A DNA stretch of 64,000 bases from Ectocarpus siliculosus. Lineage: Eukaryota > Sar > Phaeophyceae > Ectocarpales > Ectocarpaceae. Made by a program: the position numbers and the translations under genes. The notes below the pieces were generated by a model. It did not search any database and was not told the DNA's origin. It worked only from the letters and a program-made list of their open reading frames with translations. Positions 1 through 9,004 of the stretch are shown piece by piece; position 1 is the first letter of the stretch; each line of letters starts with the position of its first letter. The DNA lies in contig FN648466.1 in the NCBI GenBank assembly GCA_000310025.1, positions 63,893 through 127,892 on the forward strand, given 5' to 3'.

Positions 1-432
1 GGTTGGGGGGGGGGGGGGGAACCCAACGACACTGTAGTCTCCGTGTTAGACACGGTAGATGGAGAAGGGGTAGTGGTTTTTTTTCGGAATCTGTCCGGGG
101 CAAAACAAAACAAAAGAAGCGAAAGCGGGTCAGACAACAACTACCTTCCTCTCGCCGGTACATAGAGAGGCATATTAGCTACCGGTCGGAGCGAGACGGA
201 CCTGTGGAGGTGTTTTCCTGGAGAATAGGCCGCGATTCAAGCCAACGCGAAGAGGCCAAACGACAACGACTACGACAACACTGCCAACGGGGAGGACGAC
301 CCCCCCCCCAAATCCACAACAACAAATGCCACGCAAGCGATACCAAAACCTGTTTTTCGCGGACGAGGTGAAACCGTCGAGACAGGGGAGAGGGGCGAGA
401 TGATAGCAATAGCAATGGTTGATACAACTCAC
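1..432. other. No recognisable exon; window edge
   Basis: G-rich and C-rich homopolymers at 5-19 and about 300-309. Open frames here are low-complexity and do not resemble the peroxiredoxin C-terminus expected on the minus strand. The last PrxQ exon may lie beyond the window. Confidence 0.5.
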
Positions 433-1378
433 CGGGTTCCAGACGGCCGCTACCTTTCCCTCCTTGTCCACCAAGACGGTGCTGCGCTGGATCTTGTCGC
501 CCGCCTTAGACGCCCCGTAGGACTTGATCAGGGACCTGCCACGAAACGACACAGCCAGACAAAACAACAAGCGTGTCTTCGATTCAAGCAAAACTAGAAA
601 AGTTTGCGGTTTTGTATCTCTCGGAAAGGGTTCAGTAGAGAGATTTTATCTCTCGGCGTTGCGCACGATCGAACGAGTCTTGGCTCCCTCTCCAGGGGCC
701 TCGACTATTGCGCCGCCCGCTGGCCCTGAGCGTCCATCTTTTTTCGATGGTCAGCCGGTTCTGTTGCGGTCGGTGCTTCGTTCGTACCATAATACGCAAA
801 CAAACCCCCCCGCCAAACTCAAAAAACAACTATATCTACCCGTCAGTGTCGGCGGACGATGCTTAATTCATCCATGCCACACACAACCAACTCAAAACAA
901 CCGCAAGCACACCCACTGTAACGCCTACCTGTAGGTGTCGGCGAGCAGTCTGAAGTTGAGGCCGTACTTGGCGACGAACTTGCCGTGGCTGACCTCGTGG
1001 TCCGCGCTGACGCCCAGCACCTCGCAGTCCAGGCGGTCGTACTCGTCCTTCAAGTCGCGGAATCTGCGTCGCCCCCCCCCCGCACACACAAAATCACAGC
1101 CTTTTAGAAGCATGTTGTGTTTTCAACCGTGGGGTTGTTATGCAGTGTTACGTAAATTGTTGTGTAAGGATCCAAAGGTGAGGTGAGGTTCTTAACCCAT
1201 TTTTTTTTTTTGAAAATGTGACCTGCCTCTGTTTCTTCACAAAATGTTTCTCAACCGCGGACTCGTACTGCTTGTGCGACCGTTGGATAGATATATAATG
1301 TCTCTTCCCCGTGCCCATTGTATGCGACGACAACAGCAACAGCAACAACAATGATAATAACAACAACAACAACAACAA

Positions 1379-1412
<34 letters not shown>

Positions 1413-1774
1413 CAGCGACGACGACTACACCACACAAGACGAGCGAATGCTGCCCTCGAATCATCTCTCTCTCTCTCACTTGCAAGCCTCCTTCGTGCAG
1501 CCGGGCTGTCACCGTTCACCACCATGAAAACGTCGGTACCCCGTCCATGAAAACGGACAACAGCACACGAACATGTGACACGATCATGTCGAGAAACGCG
1601 GTAGGACGGGGACCATGACATCGGTGTAAGCAGCCGTTAAACTCCAGAGAGCACAAGGGTGAGAGCGCGCGCACCGAGAGAGGGACAGCATATCGGAAAA
1701 GAAGAGCGGGTAGATAGGACGAATAGATCGGTGTTTCATACGGCAACGACAACCACCACCACCACCGCAGCAAT

Positions 1775-1818
<44 letters not shown>

Positions 1819-2845
1819 GTCTGCAGCGAGCTTGACGACCCCACGAAGGCATCCATCTTTCTATCTATCTAGAGGTTCGTTGTTCCTTACGGCGGCTGGC
1901 TGGTCCCGGGCTGTCCATTTCGAAGGATGCCGCCTTCTCGACAAAACGGAGGAGGGAGCCACAAAACGCATCCACCAGTTACTACGCGTTCGATACCTCG
2001 CAGAGCACTACTGCTGTACGAGGCCAACCTATCTACCATCTATCTATCTCACAGTATTGTCCTTGGGGTAGAAGAACACGACCACGTTCTTTTCCCCCCT
2101 GAAGGATTCGAGGGTGACCTCCGCGCCGTCCTGGTCATTCACCGCGAAGGGGGGAGCTTCGGTGCCGACCTGCGCGCAACAAACAGCAACAACAAAAAAA
2201 ACGCCCTTGAATCAAGAACACTATGCATATGATCACGCCTGACAAAAAGCAGGCACGACCAAAACTGTAGTCCCCCGTCCCCCCCCCCGGCCGAAAAAAA
2301 AAAAAAAAACGTACCTGGTGTCATGAATTTTGCACAATACCGCTTCACCGCCACGCCGACCTCTCTATACTCTGTTGCTGGCATGCGAAGTTTCGAATGT
2401 ACAGCATTGGTAGAGTTCCTCCGTTTGTATCTTAAAAATATTTTTTCCACATATATATGTACGTCCACAAACCTACAAACAAAAAATATCCGAAAGCAAA
2501 ACACACCCAACCTCAATTTTTTTCGTGCGCTGCTCGTGCGCTGCTCCACCCCATAATTCTCCCACGAAACAACAACAACAGGACAAAAGCCAAAGAGAAC
2601 CCAACAAGGGGCCAACCAGGTTCACTGCATCCCCTACAGTCAGTATCTACCTCGAGGGGACCACCCTTCTTCTTGGCGGCAGGCTTTGCGGCAGGCTTGG
2701 CGGCAGCCGCGGGCTTTGCGGCGGTTTTCTTGACCTTGGGAGCGGTGGCACGCGCGGTGGTGGCGGCGGCGGCAGCCGCCGCGGCCTTGGTGGAGGTTTT
2801 CGCCTTCTTCGAAGCGGCGGCCGTCGACTTCTTCGACGCTGCCGC
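433..2845 (-). CDS. Thioredoxin-dependent peroxiredoxin, PrxQ/BCP type (five exons recognised, both ends incomplete)
   Basis: Atypical 2-Cys peroxiredoxin: reduces hydroperoxides with electrons from thioredoxin. Exons in transcription order are 2845-2651, 2169-2053, 1505-1480, 1063-929 and 535-433; all have AG acceptors and GT donors and join in one frame. The second exon reads VGTEAPPFAVNDQDG then VVVFFYPKDNT. The 26-nt third exon gives PGCTKEAC, with the peroxidatic Cys and the resolving Cys five residues later, as in alpha-helix-2 PrxQ enzymes. The fourth begins FRDLKDEYDRLDCEVLGVSA, matching the family FRD and GVS blocks. The fifth contains IQRSTVLVDKEGKVAAVWNP, the family's late strand region. 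The first exon is a 65-codon Lys/Ala/Pro-rich stretch ending GGPLE. No start codon exon and no C-terminal exon was found; the latter should lie within 1-430 or outside the window. Family assignment is firm; compartment is inference, since an H1-like tail would suit a nuclear PrxQ such as yeast Dot5. Confidence 0.9.
1330..1411. repeat. CAG/AAC trinucleotide microsatellite
   Basis: Runs of (AAC/CAA)n followed by (CAG)n, inside the PrxQ intron between the microexon and the FRDLKDEY exon. Poly-Asn, poly-Gln, poly-Ser and poly-Leu frames across it are artefacts of the repeat. Confidence 0.9.
1480..1505 (-). CDS. 26-nt catalytic microexon of the PrxQ gene
   Basis: This exon encodes PGCTKEAC plus two bases (AA) of a Lys codon completed by the first base of the next exon. 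It is flanked by a CAG acceptor and a GTGAGAG donor. It supplies the peroxidatic and resolving cysteines. Its length is not a multiple of three, so skipping it would both remove the active site and shift the frame. Confidence 0.85.
1769..1819. repeat. AAC trinucleotide microsatellite
   Basis: About fifteen AAC/CAA triplets in the PrxQ intron upstream of the microexon. Triplet tracts of this kind recur at 53262-53290 (GTT). Confidence 0.9.
2651..2845 (-). CDS. Lys/Ala/Pro-rich N-terminal exon of the PrxQ gene
   Basis: Phase-0 exon of 195 nt. The translation alternates Ala runs with SKK, AKTSTK, PKVKKTAAKP and KPAAKKK blocks, resembling a histone H1 tail, and ends GGPLE, which runs straight into VGTEAPPF of the peroxiredoxin fold. 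The acceptor follows a run of AAC triplets. Composition suggests DNA binding or nuclear retention, which is inference. A start codon must lie upstream in a further exon that I could not identify. Confidence 0.7.
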
Positions 2846-3320
2846 CTGTTTGTTGTTGTTATTGTTGTAGGGGTGTGATGAGATTGTGCAGCACGTGGGT
2901 GTGTTACCAGGCGGCGCAATTAGGGAGAGGGGTATATACAGACAAGGGTGAGACGGGCAGTCAGTCGTGGTTTTGAGCGGAGGGCTGTTTGTGCGCGCAA
3001 ACGGGGATCGCGACGAGACGAATGAACACAGACGAACATCTCGGCAGACACGTGCCGCTACACCCACCGCCCGAGAGAGCGCGGTGGCTGGCGCACGACC
3101 TCAACGTTGTTGGTCGCCAATGTACTGCCATTGCTGCTGCTGCTGCTGCTCTTTGCCGTTGCTGCATGCGGCTGCGGCTGTTCATGCTGATGATGGAATG
3201 CATGAAGGATTTTTGTCGAAGCCTACGTGCACAGTTGGTCTTTGTACGTAGGCACGGCTACAATTATTCGAAACTCTGTTACTAACTGCTGTATCGTGCA
3301 CACGCGCCGACGCCGCCGCC
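2846..3320. other. Presumed 5' region of the PrxQ gene
   Basis: No conserved exon found. The minus strand carries short Ala/Met-rich frames near 3120-3200 that could include a start exon, but nothing links them to the peroxiredoxin frame. Any promoter is unrecognised. Confidence 0.3.
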
Positions 3321-3327
3321 ACGACTA

Positions 3328-3549
3328 CCGTATGTTGCATAAGATACCACACCCCCTGAAGCGCTTTTCAAAGCTTCATTACTCCACGACGAAGAGGATG
3401 CTGAAATCAAAGGATGCGTTGTCGGAAAAGCTCTCGACGAGACGGTTCCAACGCCTGCCGCCATTTTCGGCGCCGTCACTGCTTTTCCTGTCGAGTAATC
3501 GAGCTTTGAAAATCGGGCCAGGGGGTGTGATATCTTACGCAACCTACGG
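3328..3549. mobile_element. Miniature TIR element 1 (CCGTA family)
   Basis: The left end, starting CCGTATGTTGCATAAGATAC, is an imperfect reverse complement of the right end, whose complement starts CCGTAGGTTGCGTAAGATAT. Pairing extends through CACACCCCCTG and a TTTTCAAAGCT block, about 65-70 bp per arm. TA dinucleotides lie at both junctions (3326-3327 and 3550-3551), as expected for a TA target duplication. No coding capacity is seen; it is a non-autonomous element of unidentified superfamily. Confidence 0.75.
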
Positions 3550-3551
3550 TA

Positions 3552-3769
3552 CCGTGAGAGGATGAGAGCTAGCACACGCCCCCAAAGACCGATTTTCAAT
3601 TATCGATTGCTCCACAGCCAAGCTTGTGCCAATACCAACAACGGTGGTTTTGGAAACATCTCGTCGAGGAATTTCCGTAGACGAATCGGGCTCCGCACCC
3701 ACTTGGTTGTGGACCAATCGAACTTTGAAAGTCGCTCTAGGGGGGGTGTCATCTCTCCGCCTCTTACGG
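3552..3769. mobile_element. Miniature TIR element 2, abutting element 1
   Basis: The left end starts CCGTGAGAGGATGAGAG and the complement of the right end starts CCGTAAGAGGCGGAGAG. Arms continue with CCCCC and TTTCAA blocks and an ATCGATTGCTCCAC/TTCGATTGGTCCAC pair. It shares the TA at 3550-3551 with element 1. Its interior carries an AATTTCCGTAGACG segment that is similar in the element at 5938-6144. Confidence 0.65.
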
Positions 3770-5090
3770 CAACCAACTGGGGAGCGTGTTCTCTTCAGTA
3801 CACCGCCCTGCTGTCACCTCGCACGGTGTCAGTTTCTGCCAGCCCTTCAACAACTGTAAACTACACTCTCTGGGTGTTGGGGGTCATCCGCCCCTTGCTC
3901 CTTCACACAGGTTTGATAAAAGTAACTTTTGGGGGCTCTGCAGCTCGTAATATAGTGTTGCGTGCCGCCACGTAAACTGGTTCCATCTGATTGGTTCCCA
4001 ATACCGAGTGGCCCTCGTGCGAAAATATCTCCTCCGCAGTTACAATTGTCTCCCATTAACACGCTGCCGTCGACGATTTTCCAAGAAGGGCGTCACAGGG
4101 CGCGCTTGGTGTGTCCCGTCACACTTTTCTTGTTGTTTTCACATTGAAAAACCGTTCCGTTCTCTCTTGTACCCAGTGCACATAAAGACACGACAAACAT
4201 GTGGTGCTGTCGTCGTGCATGGTGGTGGTTACTCGAGCAGCAACGGGTCTCGATTGTACACGCACCACGCACACAAATTGCCGCTGGCACTTGGAGGCGA
4301 GGCCCAAAATGGTCGCCATCTTCATGTGGCAACTCCTTCGTCGTTACACGCCTGTGTACCCGAATGGCCGAATGGGCCGAATGTACGTGGTTGTTGGAAT
4401 TGTGCCGACGGCTCTGGCGGGCGAATACGCCCCAACGATAAGCAAGCACACACCACCGTCTGTGTTGATTGACGCCACACGTGGGAACAAGGCAAGTTGG
4501 ATTGGACACCTGGATACAAAAGAGAGAGCATCTACATCAGCAGTACCTACAGCCACAGCCCGCAGACTCTCACATATCTCGTTTATAACACAGATGGCAC
4601 GTGCATGTTTTTCCGTGGAGGTTTGTGTCCCGGACAGAGAGGGATATGGGGCTAAACGATCAGAACGGTGGATCCCTCACCGCTTTGGACGCCACCGTGG
4701 CGGCGGCGGTTCTCGCGCGCTTCGGACGCTGGTTCGACTCCATGTGCAGCAATGTGCTGGCTCTCTCTTCCCCTCTCTCTGAGTGCTGCTGAGTAGGCGC
4801 GAGGTGCGGCCTCCGATGTGGGCAGGGTTCAGGAGGCGTTCTTCTACGATGGCAGTTACACGTTGTTTATCTATTTTCTTCCCGGATCGCTTGTACCCGA
4901 CGACCATCTGCTATCATACCGTCCGCCATACAATATACTGGAGTATAGAGTTCGCAGAGCGTACAAACAAAGGAAATAGTTGGTGCTCAAGGTTGAAACG
5001 GGCACGGCCGATAAGTCAAGTAAGTGTATATACGCCGACCGAAAGGCCTCTGTAAACCGGCGCCAGAATAGATGGGACGAACGAGCACAC
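3770..5090. other. No supported gene
   Basis: Only short overlapping frames without family resemblance or paired splice signals. I see no RNA gene, repeat array or TIR structure here. Confidence 0.4.
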
Positions 5091-5097
5091 AGAGTCA

Positions 5098-6390
5098 ATC
5101 GGCCGTGTTTACCCTACGCAGGGAGTCACGATCGAACTGACTGCGACACAAACAGGCAACTGCGGTATGGGTGCATTGTCCCCATGCAACGAACGTTGAG
5201 CCGGGGCCCACTCCCTCGTCTGCGCGAAAGCAGGGGCATCAATATTCCTGTACAACAGGACGGTTGCGATATAGTGAAGACAATACGCGAGTGCCACATG
5301 CCAGTCACCGTTGAGGATTCGTCCCCATTACCACAGGCACTGGTAAGGGAAAAGGGCTCTACAAGATGGATTCGGTGATCCTCCCAGGATTACGGGCAGG
5401 ACATAAAGAAGAGGAACTCTGCACCAAGCAACTTCTTGTAGATGTCACAATCGTCAACCCATGTGTAAATGGAAGCATCGACAAGTCGATCCAAACACCA
5501 CAGGATCCACCCTCCTCCAAGATCGAGTTGCAAGTAAGGCAAACAAACCACTAGCCTACTTTGTATGCGGGAACTTTCAACCAGTCTATGTTTGTTTGTA
5601 GATCTATAGTCTGCCCTCCTTATTACTGTGTTTTTTCAACGTATGGTGGTCTTGACCAAGGCCCCAATCGATTTACTCGTAGCTATCGCCAACCATCTGG
5701 CCTACGAAGCATTTTGCAGGGAAACTCCGACGATGAAACAACCTGCTTGCTTTGGCTGCTGAAGGATTCCATACAGTAGTCTACTTGTACACAGACTTGG
5801 AAGACGGTTCACCTTCGAGCTGGCTCGTTTTCTGTCAGTACGAATTCGTGATGTTTTCCAACGTCATGTTGACTACTGATCCACCAACTTCCACCACGAC
5901 CAAATAGGTTCGGGTTATAGTCTAGTACGGTAAGGATGCGGGTCTCCACACAGGGAGGGGCGTTAGTCAAAGCTTCACCACTCGACAACTAGGAAGGCAA
6001 CATTGCCGAAAAGGGCGGTTTTGGAATTATATCGTAGGGGTATTTCCTTAGACGTGTTGTTTGGCCTTCGCACCCTCCTAGTTGCGGAGTAAGAAAGCTT
6101 TGAAAAACGCCAACACCCCTGTGCGGAGACCCGCATCCTTACGGTACTGTAGTTCCGGTGAAAGCGATGACGATGATATTGAGGGCAATTCTATTGGGAG
6201 TGACGGCGATGGAGGAGAGGGAAGAGCGGAGAATGAAAGAAGGCGATGATGGAGGAGGAATACATGGCGTGGAAGAGAGCAAAGGGTTTGAGCCAGATGA
6301 CCTCTTCCTCACAACAATCGCCGCAGGACTGGAGAGGACCTGCCAAAAAGTAATGGTAATACTGGCAACGAGAGTGGTGGTAGTACCGTG
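5098..6390. repeat. Dispersed duplication, copy A (partner at about 51220-52200)
   Basis: The sequence from the GAACTGACTGCGACACA block to the GAGAGTGG block parallels 51220-52200 in order and orientation, with many substitutions and small indels. Copy A contains an extra TIR element at 5938-6144 that is absent from copy B. A frame rich in Asp, Ser and Gly (SGES then DDDDIEGN) near 6153-6200 is similar in both copies, but stops interrupt it and I cannot name a product. It is probably a degraded mobile element. Confidence 0.75.
5938..6144. mobile_element. Miniature TIR element 3 with TA target duplication
   Basis: The left arm after TA reads CGGTAAGGATGCGGGTCTCC and the complement of the right arm reads CCGTAAGGATGCGGGTCTCC. 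TA flanks both ends (5936-5937 and 6145-6146). The duplicate locus has a single TA at 51961-51962 between matching flanks, which is an empty site. Length is 207 bp; no ORF. Confidence 0.85.
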
Positions 6391-6394
6391 AGAG

Positions 6395-7095
6395 TTGGAG
6401 AGTTGGCACCGGCCGGAGAGATGGCACTGGTCGGAGAGATGGCACCGGGGTGCGATAAAAAACCCCAGAAAAAAACATTTAATTCGATTTACGCACTGGG
6501 CGCACCCGGTGCGATCTCTCCGACCCCCAAATCCAAGATTGAACTCCTTTTCAGCTGCCAGAATGAGGTACATGAGCGTACCTTTTACACGTGGGGACGG
6601 AGTCGTCAGCGGAGCGCCACTCCCTCACGTACGATTGGATGGTCGCGGTTCACGCGGGATGCCAGTTGTTTTCATATATTTTTATTGGTATGGAAGTCGC
6701 CAACCGTACACTCAACCAAACACACAACGTACAAGCCGCACCCTACCCCACCTTACACAACCCGAAACTATTGTACTTCTGCGTACGTACTGGTATCCGT
6801 AGAAGAGGACCGAAACGAAAGCGGAAAACAATTGATACCGTGTGTACTGGTACCACCTCAGATGGAAACGACATCGTTTGTTGTTGTCACGCCATAGCCA
6901 AACTCGCATCAAACACAAGACCAATCAGTACTATGGCAACGATCGGGGAGATGGCGTCGGGGTGCGTGCATACCACACCTGTGTGCATTTCATCGGGGAT
7001 CGCATCGGTCGGAGAGATCGCACCGGGGTGCAACACCTATGTGTATTTATTTCATCGGAGATCGCACCGGTAGGAGAGATCGCACCGGGGTGCCT
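6395..7095. repeat. Short interspersed motif repeats
   Basis: A GGAGAGATGGCACCGGGGTG-like motif recurs around 6404-6455, 6945-6965, 7010-7032 and 7060-7093. No gene is supported in this stretch. Confidence 0.5.
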
Positions 7096-7179
7096 TGAAA
7101 ATTCGAAACGAAATGATTTAATTGCATTTCCGCGCCGGAGTCGGAGAGATGGCACACTCACGCCCGATCCTTTAAAATT

Positions 7180-7430
7180 GCACGTGCCCATGGGCTGCCG
7201 GCCCCACGAGCGCGTAGCTGTCGCTGTTGCGGAGAATGTCCCAGAAAAAAGCGCATGCGAGAGATATTCTTGACCCGATCCCACACGAGTGGGGCCTCTT
7301 TAACGCAATTTTACAAGACGACAATAATTGGCTCTTGGGACCAGTATGTGCGGAGGAACCGCAGCGAGCTCGCGTTGCGTAGCTTTTATGAACTCTGAGA
7401 GAACAGTTGGGATCAAGAAATGGGGTTGGT
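7180..7430. repeat. Diverged dispersed repeat, copy 1 (partner 44010-44245)
   Basis: Shares ordered blocks with 44010-44245: CCCCACGAGCGC, GCATGCGAGAG, GCAATTTT, ACGACGA/CGACAAT, GAGCTCGC and GCGTAGCTT. Same orientation. The remaining bases to 8620 hold no supported gene. Confidence 0.6.
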
Positions 7431-8620
7431 TGCTACTAGAAACGGCCAGAACATTGCTTGAATAAACAGCTGGATATATATCATGTACCTCTGTGTCCTA
7501 CATACAGGTGAAGTAGGAGGCAGAGAAGGGAGTAAGGTCGACTCCAGAGCCCAAGCCAGACGGCCGTCTGAACAAACGTCTGCAGTACAGCTGTTTCAAA
7601 ATTTTATGAAACGCACGCCCTGCAAAATATGAGTCTGCCTTGCCTTTGCATTTTTGGAAGGTAGATCTAACGCCTTCCTGAGGCAGGACTCAAGGGGGCC
7701 GGCCCGTCCAGACACAAAATTATTCACAGATTTCTTTTCGGCGCCCGTGAGCGACATGGTTGGCATCAAAGTGCAGAAAACTCCAGCTGAGACAGGACGT
7801 ACAGCGAGTACGGATGACTCGTCTGCACAACTCAGCCAGGTCAAACTCTGAAAAGCTGTCGGAAGTGATGTGTGCGTGTCCACTCCTTCCTCCACAAGTC
7901 GGGTGTTTGGTCGAATGCTCATGCTCGTTTTGTAACCACCTGTATTCAACCCCTCACTATCCAACCCCTAACCCACACTCAAACAAACCAAGACCGGTCC
8001 GAGCCAAGCCTACACACCGGCCGTTTCGTTCAACCAAACACAACAAAATCCCTGCCGAAATCAACGCCAACCCCCACCTCAACGCACGTAATACAATCCA
8101 CAACCCCCCCCCGCCATACCGCGCAAGCCCTCCCATCCAGTGGGAACCTGCCCAACTCGGCACAACATCACGCAACACACGCGCTACCCGAGGTACTTGC
8201 AGTTGGAGACCGACGGAAAGAAAAATGTGTCGTTGGTCGTTGTGAAAACGAGCGTGGGGAATACTGCGAACAACGAAATGAGAGAGTTAGTTGGCCAACA
8301 ACAAACACACCCAGCCAGGCGACGTATCCTACACTATTTCCTACGGCATTCACCACACAAAAGATGAGGCCGCGGATCCCCAACTTGGGGTTTCTTATGC
8401 GCAAGTGCCAAAGCGTACGGCGAGAAGTCTCTGTGCGCCTCCGGTCTGAACGGATGTGTATGAACTCGACGGACTGCGAGGGTACACCAAACAGCACATA
8501 AAAAACTATCGCGTGCGGGATGAAAAAGGGTGGCAAAGAATTGTTGATGGACATCACCAAAGCGCCAGGGAGGCCACCTGTGCGCTACATTCATTCCTAT
8601 ACTCCACTTATATTACTAGG

Positions 8621-9004
8621 TTATTGCTCGCTAGACTTTCGAACCCACGAGTATCCAATACCATTCTTAATCATCTCCATGTGACTTCTCCAATCGAATT
8701 CACTCGGTATGGGCTCGTGAACCCGGGGGCGGTACCAAGGCAAGCACGACTCGCACCGCGCCTCTTCTGGGCCGAACTCCTCTTTTGTCATGAAATCGCA
8801 CAAGGCCTTGTACGCCGGTCCGTGCAATTCCTTGAACCCCTCTTGCTGCCCTTCGTCGAGAGTGGCACTTGGGCTGAACTGGCTTGGCGCGGCCTCAAGC
8901 ACCTCGGCAGCGGTGGCGTGGAGGAAAGCTTCGAGTACGTCGTGAAGTGGAAGATCGACGCTGGCCACGGTCCCGACAGCGATCTTCACCAGCCAAAGAG
9001 CTCC
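8621..9004 (-). CDS. ROCO gene terminal exon (384 nt including TAA)
   Basis: A phase-0 CGTGCAG acceptor follows a pyrimidine-rich tract. The frame reads GALWLVKIAVGTVASVDLPL, then helical sequence and YKALCDFMTKEEFGPEEAR, ending WVRKSSEQ and TAA. The domain is not one I recognise. Overlapping frames on the same strand around 8986-9194 lack matching phase. Confidence 0.7.
   Translation of the reverse strand, partial: GALWLVKIAVGTVASVDLPLHDVLEAFLHATAAEVLEAAPSQFSPSATLDEGQQEGFKELHGPAYKALCDFMTKEEFGPEEARCESCLPWYRPRVHEPIPSEFDWRSHMEMIKNGIGYSWVRKSSEQ

Noticed and set aside
1148-1856. Poly-Gln, poly-Asn, poly-Leu and poly-Cys frames
   Set aside because: Products of CAG/AAC triplet repeats inside PrxQ introns.
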